This document shows, one piece after another, positions 37,292-46,239 of a stretch of 64,000 nucleotides of DNA. The stretch is from assembly GCF_900142935.1 (NCBI RefSeq), contig NZ_FSRS01000001.1:258001-322000 (forward strand). Reading direction: 5' to 3'. Made by a program: the position numbers and the translations under genes. Positions within the stretch are counted from its first letter, which is position 1; each line of letters starts with the position of its first letter. Under the pieces are notes generated by a model that worked only from the letters and a program-made list of their open reading frames with translations, searched no databases and was not told the origin of the DNA. This DNA comes from Rhodovulum sp. ES.010 (GTDB taxonomy: Bacteria; Pseudomonadota; Alphaproteobacteria; Rhodobacterales; Rhodobacteraceae).

Positions 37292-39009
37292 TGGACGCGC
37301 TGCTCCATTCCCCGTTCGGAGAGGTCGCGGCGCTTCTCGTCCTGGCGGCGGTGATCGGCTTTTTCGGCCTCATCCTGCGCCAGCCGCTGATCGTCAGTTT
37401 CATCGCGGTGGGTCTGGCCGCTGGGCCCTCGGCGCTGGACGTGGTGCGGTCGGACGAACAGATCGACCTGCTGTCGCAACTGGGAATCGCGGTGCTGTTG
37501 TTCCTCGTTGGCATCAAGCTGGACGTGAAGCTGATCCGGTCGCTCGGGGGCGTGGCGGTGATGACCGGCCTCGGCCAGGTCGCCTTCACCTCGATCTTCG
37601 GCTACCTGATCGGGCTGGCTCTGGGGCTGGACCATGTCACCAGTCTCTACGTGGCGGTGGCGCTGACGTTCTCGTCCACGATCATCATCGTGAAGCTGCT
37701 GTCCGACAAGCGCGAGATCGACAGCCTGCACGGGCAGATCGCGCTGGGTTTCCTGATCGTGCAGGACCTCGTGGTGGTGCTGGCGATGATCGTGCTTTCG
37801 GCCATCGGGATCGGCACGGGCGACGGCAATGGCGGCGGTTCGATCCTGGCCGTTCTGGCCTCGGGCGTGGCCATGGTGGCGCTGGTGATCGGTTTCGTGC
37901 GCTACGTCGCCGACCCGCTGACCGAGCGGCTGGCGCGCGCGCCGGAACTGCTGGTCATCTTCGCCATCGCGCAGGCCGCGATCTTCGCCGCCGTCGGCGA
38001 TTTCGTCGGCCTCGGCAAGGAGGTGGGCGGGCTGCTGGCCGGAGTCTCGCTGGCCTCGACGCCCTATCGCGAGACCATCGCGGCCCGCCTCGCGCCCCTG
38101 CGCGACTTCCTGCTGCTGTTCTTCTTCATCGCGCTCGGCTCGGCGCTCGACCTCTCGCTTCTGGGCGCCCATGTGACGGGTGCGATCGTGTTCTCGCTCT
38201 TCGTGCTGATCGGCAACCCGTTGATCGTGCTGGCGATCATGGGGGCACTGGGCTACCGAAAGCGCACCGGCTTCCTCGCGGGCCTGACCGTCGCGCAGAT
38301 CAGCGAGTTTTCCCTGATCTTCGTCGCGATGGGCGTCTCGCTCGGCCATGTCGCGCCCGACGCGCTGGGGCTGGTGACGATGGTCGGCCTCGTGACCATC
38401 GCGGCCTCGACCTACATGATCACCTATTCGCACGAGCTTTACCGCGTGTTCGAACCGGTCCTGGGCGTTTTCGAACGCAAGGGAACGCCACGCGAACCGC
38501 ACGGTGCCGTCGCGACGGCGAAGGACGGCTATCCGGTGCTGGTCTTCGGCCTGGGCCGGTTCGGCACGGCCATTGCGGTCCGGCTGCAGAAGCAGGGCGT
38601 CAAGGTGCTGGGTGTCGATTTCAACCCGCAGGCCGTGCGCCGCGCGCGGGAACTGGGGCTCCGCGCGAAATACGGTGACGGGACCGACGCGGAATTCGTC
38701 GCCGACCTGCCGCTGCCGCGGGCCGAGTGGGTCGTCTCGACCGTGCCGATCCATCCGATGGGTCTGAGCCACGAGGACACGCGGCGAACGCTGATCCAGC
38801 TGGCCCGCGGAGCGGGGTTCACCGGGCGCATCGCGGTGACCTCGCACAGCGCGAAGGACACCGAGGACCTGTTCGGCGCGGGCGCCGACCTCGTGCTGGA
38901 GCCGTTCCAGGATGCCGCAGACCGGGCCGTGGAGCTGATATCGGGCGCGCCCGGGGAAGACCGTACCGACATCCCGGAGATCGGAGGAGAGGAGCCGCAG
39001 CCCGCATGA
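37291..39009 (+). CDS. CPA2-type K+/H+ antiporter with RCK domain (Kef/Ybal-like)
   Basis: 572 residues. An N-terminal CPA2 transporter domain of about 12 helices (residues 1-390, with FSSTIIIVKLLSDKREI and FLIVQDLVVV) is followed by a C-terminal RCK/TrkA-N nucleotide-binding domain (from about 405, VLVFGLGRFGTAIAVRL). It exchanges K+ and H+ under electrophilic or pH stress. It overlaps both neighbours (TGATG before, ATGA after), so HTH protein, antiporter and ATPase are one transcript. Confidence 0.9.
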   Translation: MDALLHSPFGEVAALLVLAAVIGFFGLILRQPLIVSFIAVGLAAGPSALDVVRSDEQIDLLSQLGIAVLLFLVGIKLDVKLIRSLGGVAVMTGLGQVAFTSIFGYLIGLALGLDHVTSLYVAVALTFSSTIIIVKLLSDKREIDSLHGQIALGFLIVQDLVVVLAMIVLSAIGIGTGDGNGGGSILAVLASGVAMVALVIGFVRYVADPLTERLARAPELLVIFAIAQAAIFAAVGDFVGLGKEVGGLLAGVSLASTPYRETIAARLAPLRDFLLLFFFIALGSALDLSLLGAHVTGAIVFSLFVLIGNPLIVLAIMGALGYRKRTGFLAGLTVAQISEFSLIFVAMGVSLGHVAPDALGLVTMVGLVTIAASTYMITYSHELYRVFEPVLGVFERKGTPREPHGAVATAKDGYPVLVFGLGRFGTAIAVRLQKQGVKVLGVDFNPQAVRRARELGLRAKYGDGTDAEFVADLPLPRAEWVVSTVPIHPMGLSHEDTRRTLIQLARGAGFTGRIAVTSHSAKDTEDLFGAGADLVLEPFQDAADRAVELISGAPGEDRTDIPEIGGEEPQPA

Positions 39010-41759
39010 CCGACCATTCGCCGGTTCAGGCCGCCGCCTCGGGGAAGGGCGCCGAGGCGGCGCGGGCGAGACCGCATGCCGTGACCGCCGGCGTGGCGCT
39101 GGACGCCGTCGGGGGGCGCAGCGACGGGTTGGCCGCCGAGGACGCCGCGCGCCGGCTGGCGGCGCATGGCGCCAACCGCCTGCCCGCGCCGCCCAGGCGC
39201 AGCGCGCTCCTGCGCTTCCTCGTGCAGTTCAACAACGTGCTGATCTACGTGTTGATCGGCGCGGCGGCGGTCACGGCCGGGCTGGGGCACTGGGTCGATA
39301 CCGGGGTGATCCTCGCCGTGGTGATCGTCAACGCGATCATCGGCTTCGTGCAGGAGGGCCGGGCCGAGCAGGCAATGGAGGCGATCCGCGACATGCTGGC
39401 GCCGCGCTCGGCGGTGCTGCGCGACGGGCGGCGGCTCAGCGTGGATGCGGCAGACCTGGTGCCCGGCGATCTCGTGCTGGTCGAGGCGGGTGACCGGGTG
39501 CCGGCCGACCTGCGCCTCGTCGAGGCGCGCGGGCTGCGCGCCGAGGAGGCCATCCTGACGGGCGAGTCCGTGCCGGTGGACAAGGGCACCGCCCCGGTGG
39601 GTGCCGCGGCGGTGCTGGGCGACCGGACGCCGATGCTGTTCTCGGGCACGTTGATTGCCGGCGGCACCGGGCGCGGGGTGGTCGTGGCCACCGGCGCCGA
39701 CACCCAGATCGGCCGGATCAGCGGGATGCTGGCCGGGGTCGAAAAGCTGACCACCCCGCTCGTCCGCCAGATGGACGTCTTCGCCCGCTGGCTGACGGTG
39801 TTCATCCTGCTGGTGGCGGGCAGCCTGCTGGCCTACGGGTATTTCGTCGGACACCTGCCCTTTGCCGAGCTGTTCATGGCGGTCGTGGGCCTGTCGGTTG
39901 CGGCGATCCCCGAAGGCCTGCCGGCGGTGTTGACGATCACGCTCGCGGTGGGCGTGCAGGCCATGGCCCGGCGCAACGCCATCGTGCGCCGCCTGCCTGC
40001 GATCGAGACGCTTGGCTCGGTCTCGGTGATCTGCTCGGACAAGACCGGCACGCTGACCCGGAACGAGATGATGGCGGCGACCCTCGCGGCGGCCGAGCAT
40101 GTCTACTCGGTCGGGGGCAGCGGCTATGCCCCCGAGGGCGCGGTGCGCTGGCGCGAGGCCGACGCCCATCCCGACGAGCACGCCGTGCTGATGGAATTCG
40201 CACGCGCTGCGGGGCTCTGCAACGATGCGATGCTGCACGCGCACGAGGCCGGCTGGCGCGTCGAGGGCGACCCGATGGAGGGCGCGCTGATGGCGCTGGC
40301 GGGCAAGATCACCGGCGAGGGCGCCGAGCCCTTCCGCCAGTGGACGCGCACCGACGCGATTCCGTTCGACGCGGCGCATCGCTACATGGCGGTGCTGCAC
40401 CACGATCACGCGGGCCGCGCCTGCGTTCACCTCAAGGGCGCGCCGGAAGCGGTGCTGGCGATGTGCGCCGACCAGCGCGCGGCGCATGGCGGGACAGAGC
40501 CTCTGGACGTCGACCACTGGCACCGGGCGGTCGACGATCTGGCCGCCGAGGGGCAGCGGGTCATCGCCGTGGCGGTGCGGTCCGTGCCGCAGGATCACAC
40601 CGTGCTGAACGTGGCCGACCTGGAGGGGCGGCTGACGCTGGTCGGGCTGATCGGCCTGATCGACCCGCCGCGGGCGGAGGCGATCGACGCCGTGGCCGAG
40701 TGCCACGCCGCCGGTATCCGGGTGAAGATGATCACCGGCGACCACGCCGCCACCGCGCGCGCCATCGCCGCGCGCATCGGCCTGATGAACCACGACCGCG
40801 TCCTGACCGGCGCTGACCTCGAGGCGATGGACGACGCCGCGCTGGCCGAGGCCGCCGTCGGAACCGACATCTTCGCGCGCACGTCCCCCGCCCACAAGCT
40901 GCGGCTTGTCACCGCCCTGCAATCGCGCGGGCTTACTGTCGCGATGACCGGCGACGGGGTGAACGACGCGCCCGCGCTGAAGCGTGCCGATGCCGGGATC
41001 GCGATGGGCCGGAAGGGCAGCGAGGCCGCCAAGGAGGCCGCCGAACTGGTGCTGGCCGACGACAACTTCGCCTCGATCGCGGCCGCCGTGCGCGAGGGGC
41101 GCACGGTCTACGACAACATCAAGAAGGTCATCAGCTGGACCCTGCCCACCAACGCGGGCGAGGCGATGCCGATCATCATCGCGCTGTTCCTCGGCATGGC
41201 CCTGCCGATCACGGCGGTGCAGATCCTCTGGGTCAATCTGATCGCCACGGTCACGCTCGGCCTCGCGCTGGCCTTCGAGCCGTCCGAACCCGGCACCATG
41301 CGCCGCCCGCCGCGGCGACGGGGCGAGGCGTTGCTGACCGGGGAACTGGTCTGGCACGTGGCGCTGGTCTCGCTGCTGTTCTCGGCCGCGGTCTTCGGCA
41401 TCTACACCTACGCGCTGGACAAGGGGCATTCGCAGCAGCTGGCGCAGACCATGGCGATGAACATGATCGTGGTGCTGGAGATCTTCCACCTGTTCTTCAT
41501 CCGCAACATCCACGGCACCTCGCTGACCTGGGCCGCGGCCAGGGCCACGCGGGTCGTCTGGGCCTGTATCGTGGCGGTGACCGGGGCGCAGTTCGCCGTC
41601 ACCTACCTGCCGCCGCTTCAGGCCGTCTTCGGAACGGCAAACGTTCCGGTCGTCGACGGGATGCTCATCGTGGCCATCGGCGTGGCGTTCTTCGCCCTGA
41701 TCGAGACCGAGAAACAGATGCGGCTCGCCTTCGGAACCGGAGGCAAGGCGCAGGGCTGA
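39006..41759 (+). CDS. P-type cation-transporting ATPase (P2-like)
   Basis: 917 residues. The N-terminal cytoplasmic region has an HGANRLPAPPRRS signature, the actuator domain has TGES, helix M4 carries the PEGL motif (AAIPEGLPAVLTI), and the phosphorylated Asp is D345 (SDKTGTLT). MTGDGVNDAPALK follows. PEGL and the absence of metal CPC motifs point to the P2 (Ca2+/Na+/K+/Mg2+) group; the ion cannot be fixed by eye. Coupled to the antiporter gene by ATGA. The remnant downstream is unrelated. Confidence 0.92.
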   Translation: MTDHSPVQAAASGKGAEAARARPHAVTAGVALDAVGGRSDGLAAEDAARRLAAHGANRLPAPPRRSALLRFLVQFNNVLIYVLIGAAAVTAGLGHWVDTGVILAVVIVNAIIGFVQEGRAEQAMEAIRDMLAPRSAVLRDGRRLSVDAADLVPGDLVLVEAGDRVPADLRLVEARGLRAEEAILTGESVPVDKGTAPVGAAAVLGDRTPMLFSGTLIAGGTGRGVVVATGADTQIGRISGMLAGVEKLTTPLVRQMDVFARWLTVFILLVAGSLLAYGYFVGHLPFAELFMAVVGLSVAAIPEGLPAVLTITLAVGVQAMARRNAIVRRLPAIETLGSVSVICSDKTGTLTRNEMMAATLAAAEHVYSVGGSGYAPEGAVRWREADAHPDEHAVLMEFARAAGLCNDAMLHAHEAGWRVEGDPMEGALMALAGKITGEGAEPFRQWTRTDAIPFDAAHRYMAVLHHDHAGRACVHLKGAPEAVLAMCADQRAAHGGTEPLDVDHWHRAVDDLAAEGQRVIAVAVRSVPQDHTVLNVADLEGRLTLVGLIGLIDPPRAEAIDAVAECHAAGIRVKMITGDHAATARAIAARIGLMNHDRVLTGADLEAMDDAALAEAAVGTDIFARTSPAHKLRLVTALQSRGLTVAMTGDGVNDAPALKRADAGIAMGRKGSEAAKEAAELVLADDNFASIAAAVREGRTVYDNIKKVISWTLPTNAGEAMPIIIALFLGMALPITAVQILWVNLIATVTLGLALAFEPSEPGTMRRPPRRRGEALLTGELVWHVALVSLLFSAAVFGIYTYALDKGHSQQLAQTMAMNMIVVLEIFHLFFIRNIHGTSLTWAAARATRVVWACIVAVTGAQFAVTYLPPLQAVFGTANVPVVDGMLIVAIGVAFFALIETEKQMRLAFGTGGKAQG

Positions 41760-41842
41760 CCCGCCGGCGCGGTCGCGAGCCTGCTGCGGACCGGCGACGG
41801 CACCCGGGATCGTGGGCCCGGCGCCCGCTGGGCGGTCGATCC

Positions 41843-42060
41843 GCGCCGAGCCTGAAGCTCTGTGCCGAAAATGACGGCGAAACCGCCGCGAACGTGTTCT
41901 GTTTTGCCGAGGAGGCGCTGAACGGCGCGCGCGAACGCGATGTCATCACCGATTTCTAGGTCGGCGTCGACGCGATCGCGCTTGCGCCGGGCGTCGCGGT
42001 GGCGTCGATCCGCGAGGCGGGCGGCAGGTGGCGATCCAACTCCACGACGATCCGCTGGCG
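41843..42060 (+). pseudogene. Decayed remnant of an RTX-type (haemolysin-like) Ca-binding C-terminus
   Basis: Translating from 41843 gives ...ANVFCFAEEALNGARERD, VITDF, a TAG stop (41957-41959), then VGVDAIALAPGVAVASIR. This is the DVITDF-x-VGVD-x-I-x-L tail of RTX or serralysin-type secreted proteins, interrupted by the stop and, after about 42020, by an apparent frameshift (the +1 frame reads VAIQLHDDPLAG). No calcium repeats or N-terminus remain. It fills most of the gap between the ATPase and the kinase/AAA gene. Confidence 0.6.
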
Positions 42061-42148
42061 GGCCGGTCGCGACCTTGCGACCTGTGCGCCGCGACCTGGC
42101 GGCGTGGTAGGGTGGTTCCGGTATCGACCGCGTCCCGAGCGAGCGCCC

Positions 42149-43663
42149 ATGACCGACCCCTGCCAGGACGGCGTCATCGCGTTCCTGTCCGATCCGGCCA
42201 CCCACGGCGTGGCGGGGCCGGTCGAGGTGATCGAGACCCACATCTCGGTCGTCTTCCTTGCGGGCGCACGGGCCTACAAGCTGAAGCGCGCGGTCAAGCT
42301 GCCCTATACCGACGGCTCCACGCCCCGCTTGCGCCTCGCCACGTGCGAGAAGGAACTGGCGCTGAACCGTCCCGGCGCGCCGGACCTCTATCTCGGCGTC
42401 CGCCGGATCACGCGATGCGCTGGCGGTCTGGTCTTCGACGGCGACGGGCCGCTGGTCGATGCCGTGGTCGAGATGGTGCGCTTCGACCAGGCGGCCCTGT
42501 TCGACCGGCTCGCCGAGCGGAACGCCCTTGGCCCCGAGTTGCTGGACGATCTCGCGGGCCGGGTCGCGGCGTTCCACGCGCAGGCCCCGGTGGTTCACTC
42601 CGGCGGCGGGGCGCGGAACATCGCCGGTGTGCTCGACATCAACCGTGCCGGTTTCGCCACCAGCGACGTCTTCGCGCGTGCCGAGATCGATGCGCTGGAT
42701 ACCCGCTTTCGCCGCCGGCTCGCGCGGCTTGCGGCCCGGCTCGACGCGCGTGAGGCCGCGGGGCTCGTGCGGCGCTGCCATGGCGACCTGCACCTGCGAA
42801 ACATCTGCCTGTTCGGGGGGCGGCCCACGCTGTTCGACTGCATCGAGTTCAACGACCGGCTCGCCACCGTCGACGTGCTCTACGACCTCGCCTTCCTGCT
42901 GATGGATCTCTGGCACCGCGGCCTGCCCGGGCGCGCGAACCGCGTCGCCAACCGCTATTTCGACGCGGCCGCGACGGATGCGGGGTTCGACCTGCTGCCC
43001 TTCTTCATGGCGCTGCGCGCCGCGGTGCGCGCGCATGTGACCGCGACGGCCGCGATGGAGGCGGGCGGCGGCGCCGCGGCGCAGGCGGCCGCCGCGCGCC
43101 GCTATTTCGCCCTGGCGAACCGGCTTCTGTCGGGCGGCGCGGCGCGCGTGGTTGCGCTGGGCGGGCTCTCGGGCAGCGGCAAGACCACGCTCGCCGAGGC
43201 GCTCGCGCCAGAGCTCGGGCGGCCGCCCGGGGCGCGCCTCGTCGAAAGCGACCGCATGCGCAAGGGGCTTTTCGGTATCCCGGTCGACCGTCGCCTGCCC
43301 GAAAGCGCCTATCGCCCCGAGGTGTCCGAGGCGGTCTATGCGCGGCTTGTCTCGCGGGCGCGCGCGCTCGCCGGCGCCGGCGTCAGCGTCGTGCTTGCCG
43401 CGGTCTACGACCGGCCGGAGCGTCGAGCGGCGCTGGTGACGGGACTGGCCGGCCGGGACCTCGCGGCGATCTGGCTCACCGCGCCGCCGGAGACGCTGCG
43501 CAGCCGCGTCCAAGGCCGGGCGCCCGGCGCCTCGGATGCGACACCGGAGGTGCTGGAGGCGCAGCTCGGCCGCGCCGCGCCGCCTGCGGCCTGGACCCGC
43601 GTGTCGAGCGAGGGCGGCCTCGACGAGACCCTGGCGCGCCTGCGCGCGGCCCTGGAGGCGTAG
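42149..43663 (+). CDS. Aminoglycoside-phosphotransferase-like / AAA ATP-binding bifunctional protein
   Basis: 504 residues. The N-terminal half is a kinase-like fold with HGDLHLRN at about residues 211-218. The C-terminal half is a P-loop domain with GGLSGSGKTTLAE (Walker A, about residues 337-346) like small-molecule kinases. Proteins of this two-part type sit in stress and anaerobic regulons with universal stress proteins and P-type ATPases, as here; the substrate is unknown. The ATG at 42149 begins MTDPCQDGVIAFLSDP, the family N-terminus. Confidence 0.85.
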   Translation: MTDPCQDGVIAFLSDPATHGVAGPVEVIETHISVVFLAGARAYKLKRAVKLPYTDGSTPRLRLATCEKELALNRPGAPDLYLGVRRITRCAGGLVFDGDGPLVDAVVEMVRFDQAALFDRLAERNALGPELLDDLAGRVAAFHAQAPVVHSGGGARNIAGVLDINRAGFATSDVFARAEIDALDTRFRRRLARLAARLDAREAAGLVRRCHGDLHLRNICLFGGRPTLFDCIEFNDRLATVDVLYDLAFLLMDLWHRGLPGRANRVANRYFDAAATDAGFDLLPFFMALRAAVRAHVTATAAMEAGGGAAAQAAAARRYFALANRLLSGGAARVVALGGLSGSGKTTLAEALAPELGRPPGARLVESDRMRKGLFGIPVDRRLPESAYRPEVSEAVYARLVSRARALAGAGVSVVLAAVYDRPERRAALVTGLAGRDLAAIWLTAPPETLRSRVQGRAPGASDATPEVLEAQLGRAAPPAAWTRVSSEGGLDETLARLRAALEA

Positions 43664-43937
43664 GCGAAAGCGGCCAGCGGGGCAGGGGACTCTCCAAGAC
43701 CGGCGCGGGACGGAACGCGACGGTGCCGCGGGCCGCGTGCAAACCGAACGTTTCGCGCAGGCCCCCATTCCCGTGCCGGGCGCGCGTCGTGAAGGGGGGC
43801 TTTCGGCGATCACCATCCGCGCCGCGCGCGGCGCTTGTCTGTTACCGGGCACCCCCTTTTGCAGGGGCGCCGAAACGGCGCGGAGGCGCGGTGCGAAAAG
43901 CGTTTACGGCGTTCTATATTTCGGATATTCGAGAAAT
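43664..43937. other. 274-base region ahead of the arsenic operon
   Basis: No convincing gene. The last 60 bases become A/T-richer and contain GTTTAC, a 16-base spacer and GATATT (about 43902-43929), a possible promoter, plus the inverted repeat described separately. Confidence 0.4.
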
Positions 43938-43939
43938 AT
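43916..43939. promoter_or_regulatory. Probable ArsR operator of the arsenic operon
   Basis: ATATTTC (43916-43922) and GAAATAT (43933-43939) form a perfect 7-bp inverted repeat around GGATATTCGA. It overlaps the candidate -10 and the ATG itself, the expected place for ArsR autorepression. Confidence 0.6.
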
Positions 43940-44783
43940 GGAAGAGATGATTCCCTCCCGTCTGGCCACCCTGGGCCACCCGCACCGTCTGGCGATCTTC
44001 CGCCTGTTGGTGCGGCGCTATCCCGACCGCGTGGCGGCGGGCGAGATCGGCGTGGCGCTGGGGCTGAAGCCGTCGACGCTGTCGGCCTATCTCGCGGCGC
44101 TGATGCGGGCGCGGCTGGTGACCCAGACGCGGGAGGGCACGTCTCTGCGCTACGCGATCGACATGACAGAGGTGCGACGCACCTTCGACTACCTGCTTCT
44201 CGACTGCTGTCGCGGGCGGCCGGATCTCTGCGTGCCCGTTTCCTTCCCCTCGCTTACAGGACCCCTCCAGATGCCCGACCGAAAATACAACGTGCTCTTC
44301 ATCTGCACCGGCAACTCGGCGCGCTCGATCTTCGCCGAGTCGATCCTTCGGAAGGAGGCCGGCGACCGCTTCAACGCCCATTCCGCCGGGACGAAGCCCT
44401 ATTCCGAGCTCAACCCCTTCGCCGTGCAGGTGTTGCGCGACAAGGGCCACGACATCTCGGTGCTGCGGGCCAAGCACGTCTCCGAGTTCCAGGGGCCGGA
44501 CGCGGCGAAGATGGATTTCGTCTTCACGGTCTGCGACCAGGCCGCGAACGAGGACTGCCCCGCCTGGGAAGGCCAGCCGGTCACCGCCCATTGGGGCATG
44601 CCCGACCCCGTCAGGGCCGAGGGCACGGACGCGCAGAAAGGCCTGGCGTTCCAGCACGCCTATGGCGCACTGCGGAACCGCATCCACGCCTTCGCGGCGC
44701 TGCATCTAGAAACGCTCGACCGTATGGCGCTGCAAAAGGCGGTGGACGAGATCGGCCGCGACGCCGCCGAGGTGCGGTCTTGA
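43938..44783 (+). CDS. arsRC: ArsR-ArsC fusion: arsenic repressor joined to arsenate reductase
   Basis: 281 residues. Residues 1-100 form an ArsR winged helix ([31 protein letters not shown]). They end with cysteines C90, C91 and C98, a CC-x6-C cluster like the C-terminal As(III) site of Acidithiobacillus ArsR. Residues 115-281 form a low-molecular-weight-phosphatase-type arsenate reductase (CTGNSARS, C123 to R129; HWGMPDP). One chain thus senses arsenite and reduces arsenate. ATG 43938 lies inside its probable operator; an in-frame ATG at 43947 is an alternative. The stop overlaps the next gene. Confidence 0.93.
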   Translation: MEEMIPSRLATLGHPHRLAIFRLLVRRYPDRVAAGEIGVALGLKPSTLSAYLAALMRARLVTQTREGTSLRYAIDMTEVRRTFDYLLLDCCRGRPDLCVPVSFPSLTGPLQMPDRKYNVLFICTGNSARSIFAESILRKEAGDRFNAHSAGTKPYSELNPFAVQVLRDKGHDISVLRAKHVSEFQGPDAAKMDFVFTVCDQAANEDCPAWEGQPVTAHWGMPDPVRAEGTDAQKGLAFQHAYGALRNRIHAFAALHLETLDRMALQKAVDEIGRDAAEVRS

Positions 44784-45778
44784 CCGTCTACGCGCTGAAC
44801 GGCCTCGGCCGGATCGGAAAGCTGGCGCTGCGCCCCCTGCTGCAGCGCGGCGCCGAGATTGCCTGGATCAACGACGCGGTGGGCGACCCGGAGATGCACG
44901 CCCACCTCCTGGAATTCGACACGGTGCACGGGCGCTGGGACGCGGCGTTCGCCCATGACGGCGACAGCCTGACGGTCAACGGCACCCGGCTGCCCTTCGT
45001 GGGTGCGTCGCGGATCGAGGATCTGCCGCTCGACGGCGTGGACGTGGTCATCGACTGCACCGGCGTCTTCAAGTCCGAGGCCAGGCTCGCCCCCTATTTC
45101 GACGCCGGTGTGCGCAAGGTCGTGGTCTCGGCCCCGGTGAAGGACGGGGACGCGGCCAACATCGTCTATGGCGTGAACCACGCCAGCTACGATGCGGACC
45201 GGCACCGGATCGTGACGGCGGCCAGTTGCACCACCAATTGCCTCGCCCCCGTGGTCAAGGTGATCCACGAAACCTTCGGCATCCGCCACGGCGTCATCAC
45301 CACGATCCACGACGTGACCAACACCCAGACCATCGTGGACCGCCCGGCCAAGGATTTGCGCCGGGCGCGCTCGGCGCTCAATTCGCTGATCCCCACCACC
45401 ACGGGCAGCGCCACGGCGATCACGCTGATCTATCCCGAACTCGAGGGCCGGCTGAACGGCCACGCGGTGCGGGTGCCGCTGCTCAACGCCTCGCTGACCG
45501 ACTGCGTCTTCGAGGTGGAGCGGACGACCACCGCCGACGAGGTGAACCGCTTCCTGAAAACCGCCTCGGACGGACCGCTCAAGGGCATCCTCGGCTACGA
45601 GGACCGGCCCCTGGTCTCGGCCGATTACGTGAACGACACGCGGTCCGCCATCGTCGACGCCCCCTCCACCATGGTCGTGGACGGCACCCAGGTGAAGGTC
45701 TTCGCCTGGTACGACAACGAGATGGGCTATGCGCACCGGCTGGCGGACGTCGCGCTGATGGTGGGGGCCGCGCTGTGA
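44780..45778 (+). CDS. ArsJ-associated glyceraldehyde-3-phosphate dehydrogenase
   Basis: 332 residues. The Rossmann start is [13 protein letters not shown], the catalytic Cys is C150 in ASCTTNC, and NEMGYAHR lies near the end. In ars operons with arsJ, this GAPDH uses arsenate in place of phosphate to make 1-arseno-3-phosphoglycerate, which ArsJ exports. The start is a TTG at 44780 overlapping the previous stop (TTGA); no ATG fits the family N-terminus. It overlaps the next gene at GTGA. Confidence 0.9.
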   Translation: MTVYALNGLGRIGKLALRPLLQRGAEIAWINDAVGDPEMHAHLLEFDTVHGRWDAAFAHDGDSLTVNGTRLPFVGASRIEDLPLDGVDVVIDCTGVFKSEARLAPYFDAGVRKVVVSAPVKDGDAANIVYGVNHASYDADRHRIVTAASCTTNCLAPVVKVIHETFGIRHGVITTIHDVTNTQTIVDRPAKDLRRARSALNSLIPTTTGSATAITLIYPELEGRLNGHAVRVPLLNASLTDCVFEVERTTTADEVNRFLKTASDGPLKGILGYEDRPLVSADYVNDTRSAIVDAPSTMVVDGTQVKVFAWYDNEMGYAHRLADVALMVGAAL

Positions 45779-46239
45779 GCGACGACAACGCCTTCCGCGT
45801 GCGCCAGATCCTCGCCGAGGTCCGGCGCCTTGCGGTCGAATACAAGGCCCTGACGGGCAAGCCCCTCGGCGTCACGGGCGAGGTGGCGGAGCATCTCGCG
45901 GCCGAGATCCTCGGGCTGGACCTCGCCGATGCGCGGAGCCCGGGCTTCGACGCGATCCGCACCCGCGACGGGCGCAGGGAGCGTATCCAGATCAAGGGGC
46001 GGGTGATCCCGCGGCGCAACGGGGCAAGCCAGCGCGTCGGCACCATCAAGCGGGACGCGGAGTGCGATGCGGTCGTCCTGGTGCTGATGGACCCGGACAC
46101 GTTCGATGCGCTGGAGATCTGGGAAGCCGACATGGACGCCGTTCGACAGCGGCTTGCGCAGCCGGGATCGAAGGCCCGCGCCCGGGGCTCGCTCGGGGTG
46201 TCGGAATTCAGGGCGCTGGCCGAGAGGATCTATCCATGA
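45775..46239 (+). CDS. DUF6998-like protein inside the arsenic operon
   Basis: 154 residues from a GTG (45775) that overlaps the GAPDH stop. The central part [23 protein letters not shown]...[20 protein letters not shown] has an acidic residue followed by QIKGR, which resembles a PD-(D/E)xK nuclease-type core; I connect it with the DUF6998 family, function unknown. It is locked between the GAPDH and arsJ genes by overlaps of four bases on both sides, so it is expressed with arsenic resistance. Confidence 0.7.
   Translation: MSDDNAFRVRQILAEVRRLAVEYKALTGKPLGVTGEVAEHLAAEILGLDLADARSPGFDAIRTRDGRRERIQIKGRVIPRRNGASQRVGTIKRDAECDAVVLVLMDPDTFDALEIWEADMDAVRQRLAQPGSKARARGSLGVSEFRALAERIYP

Noticed and set aside
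38529..41513. 994-codon open frame on the minus strand across the P-type ATPase
   Set aside because: Same reason: antisense of a strongly supported gene, biased composition, no family.
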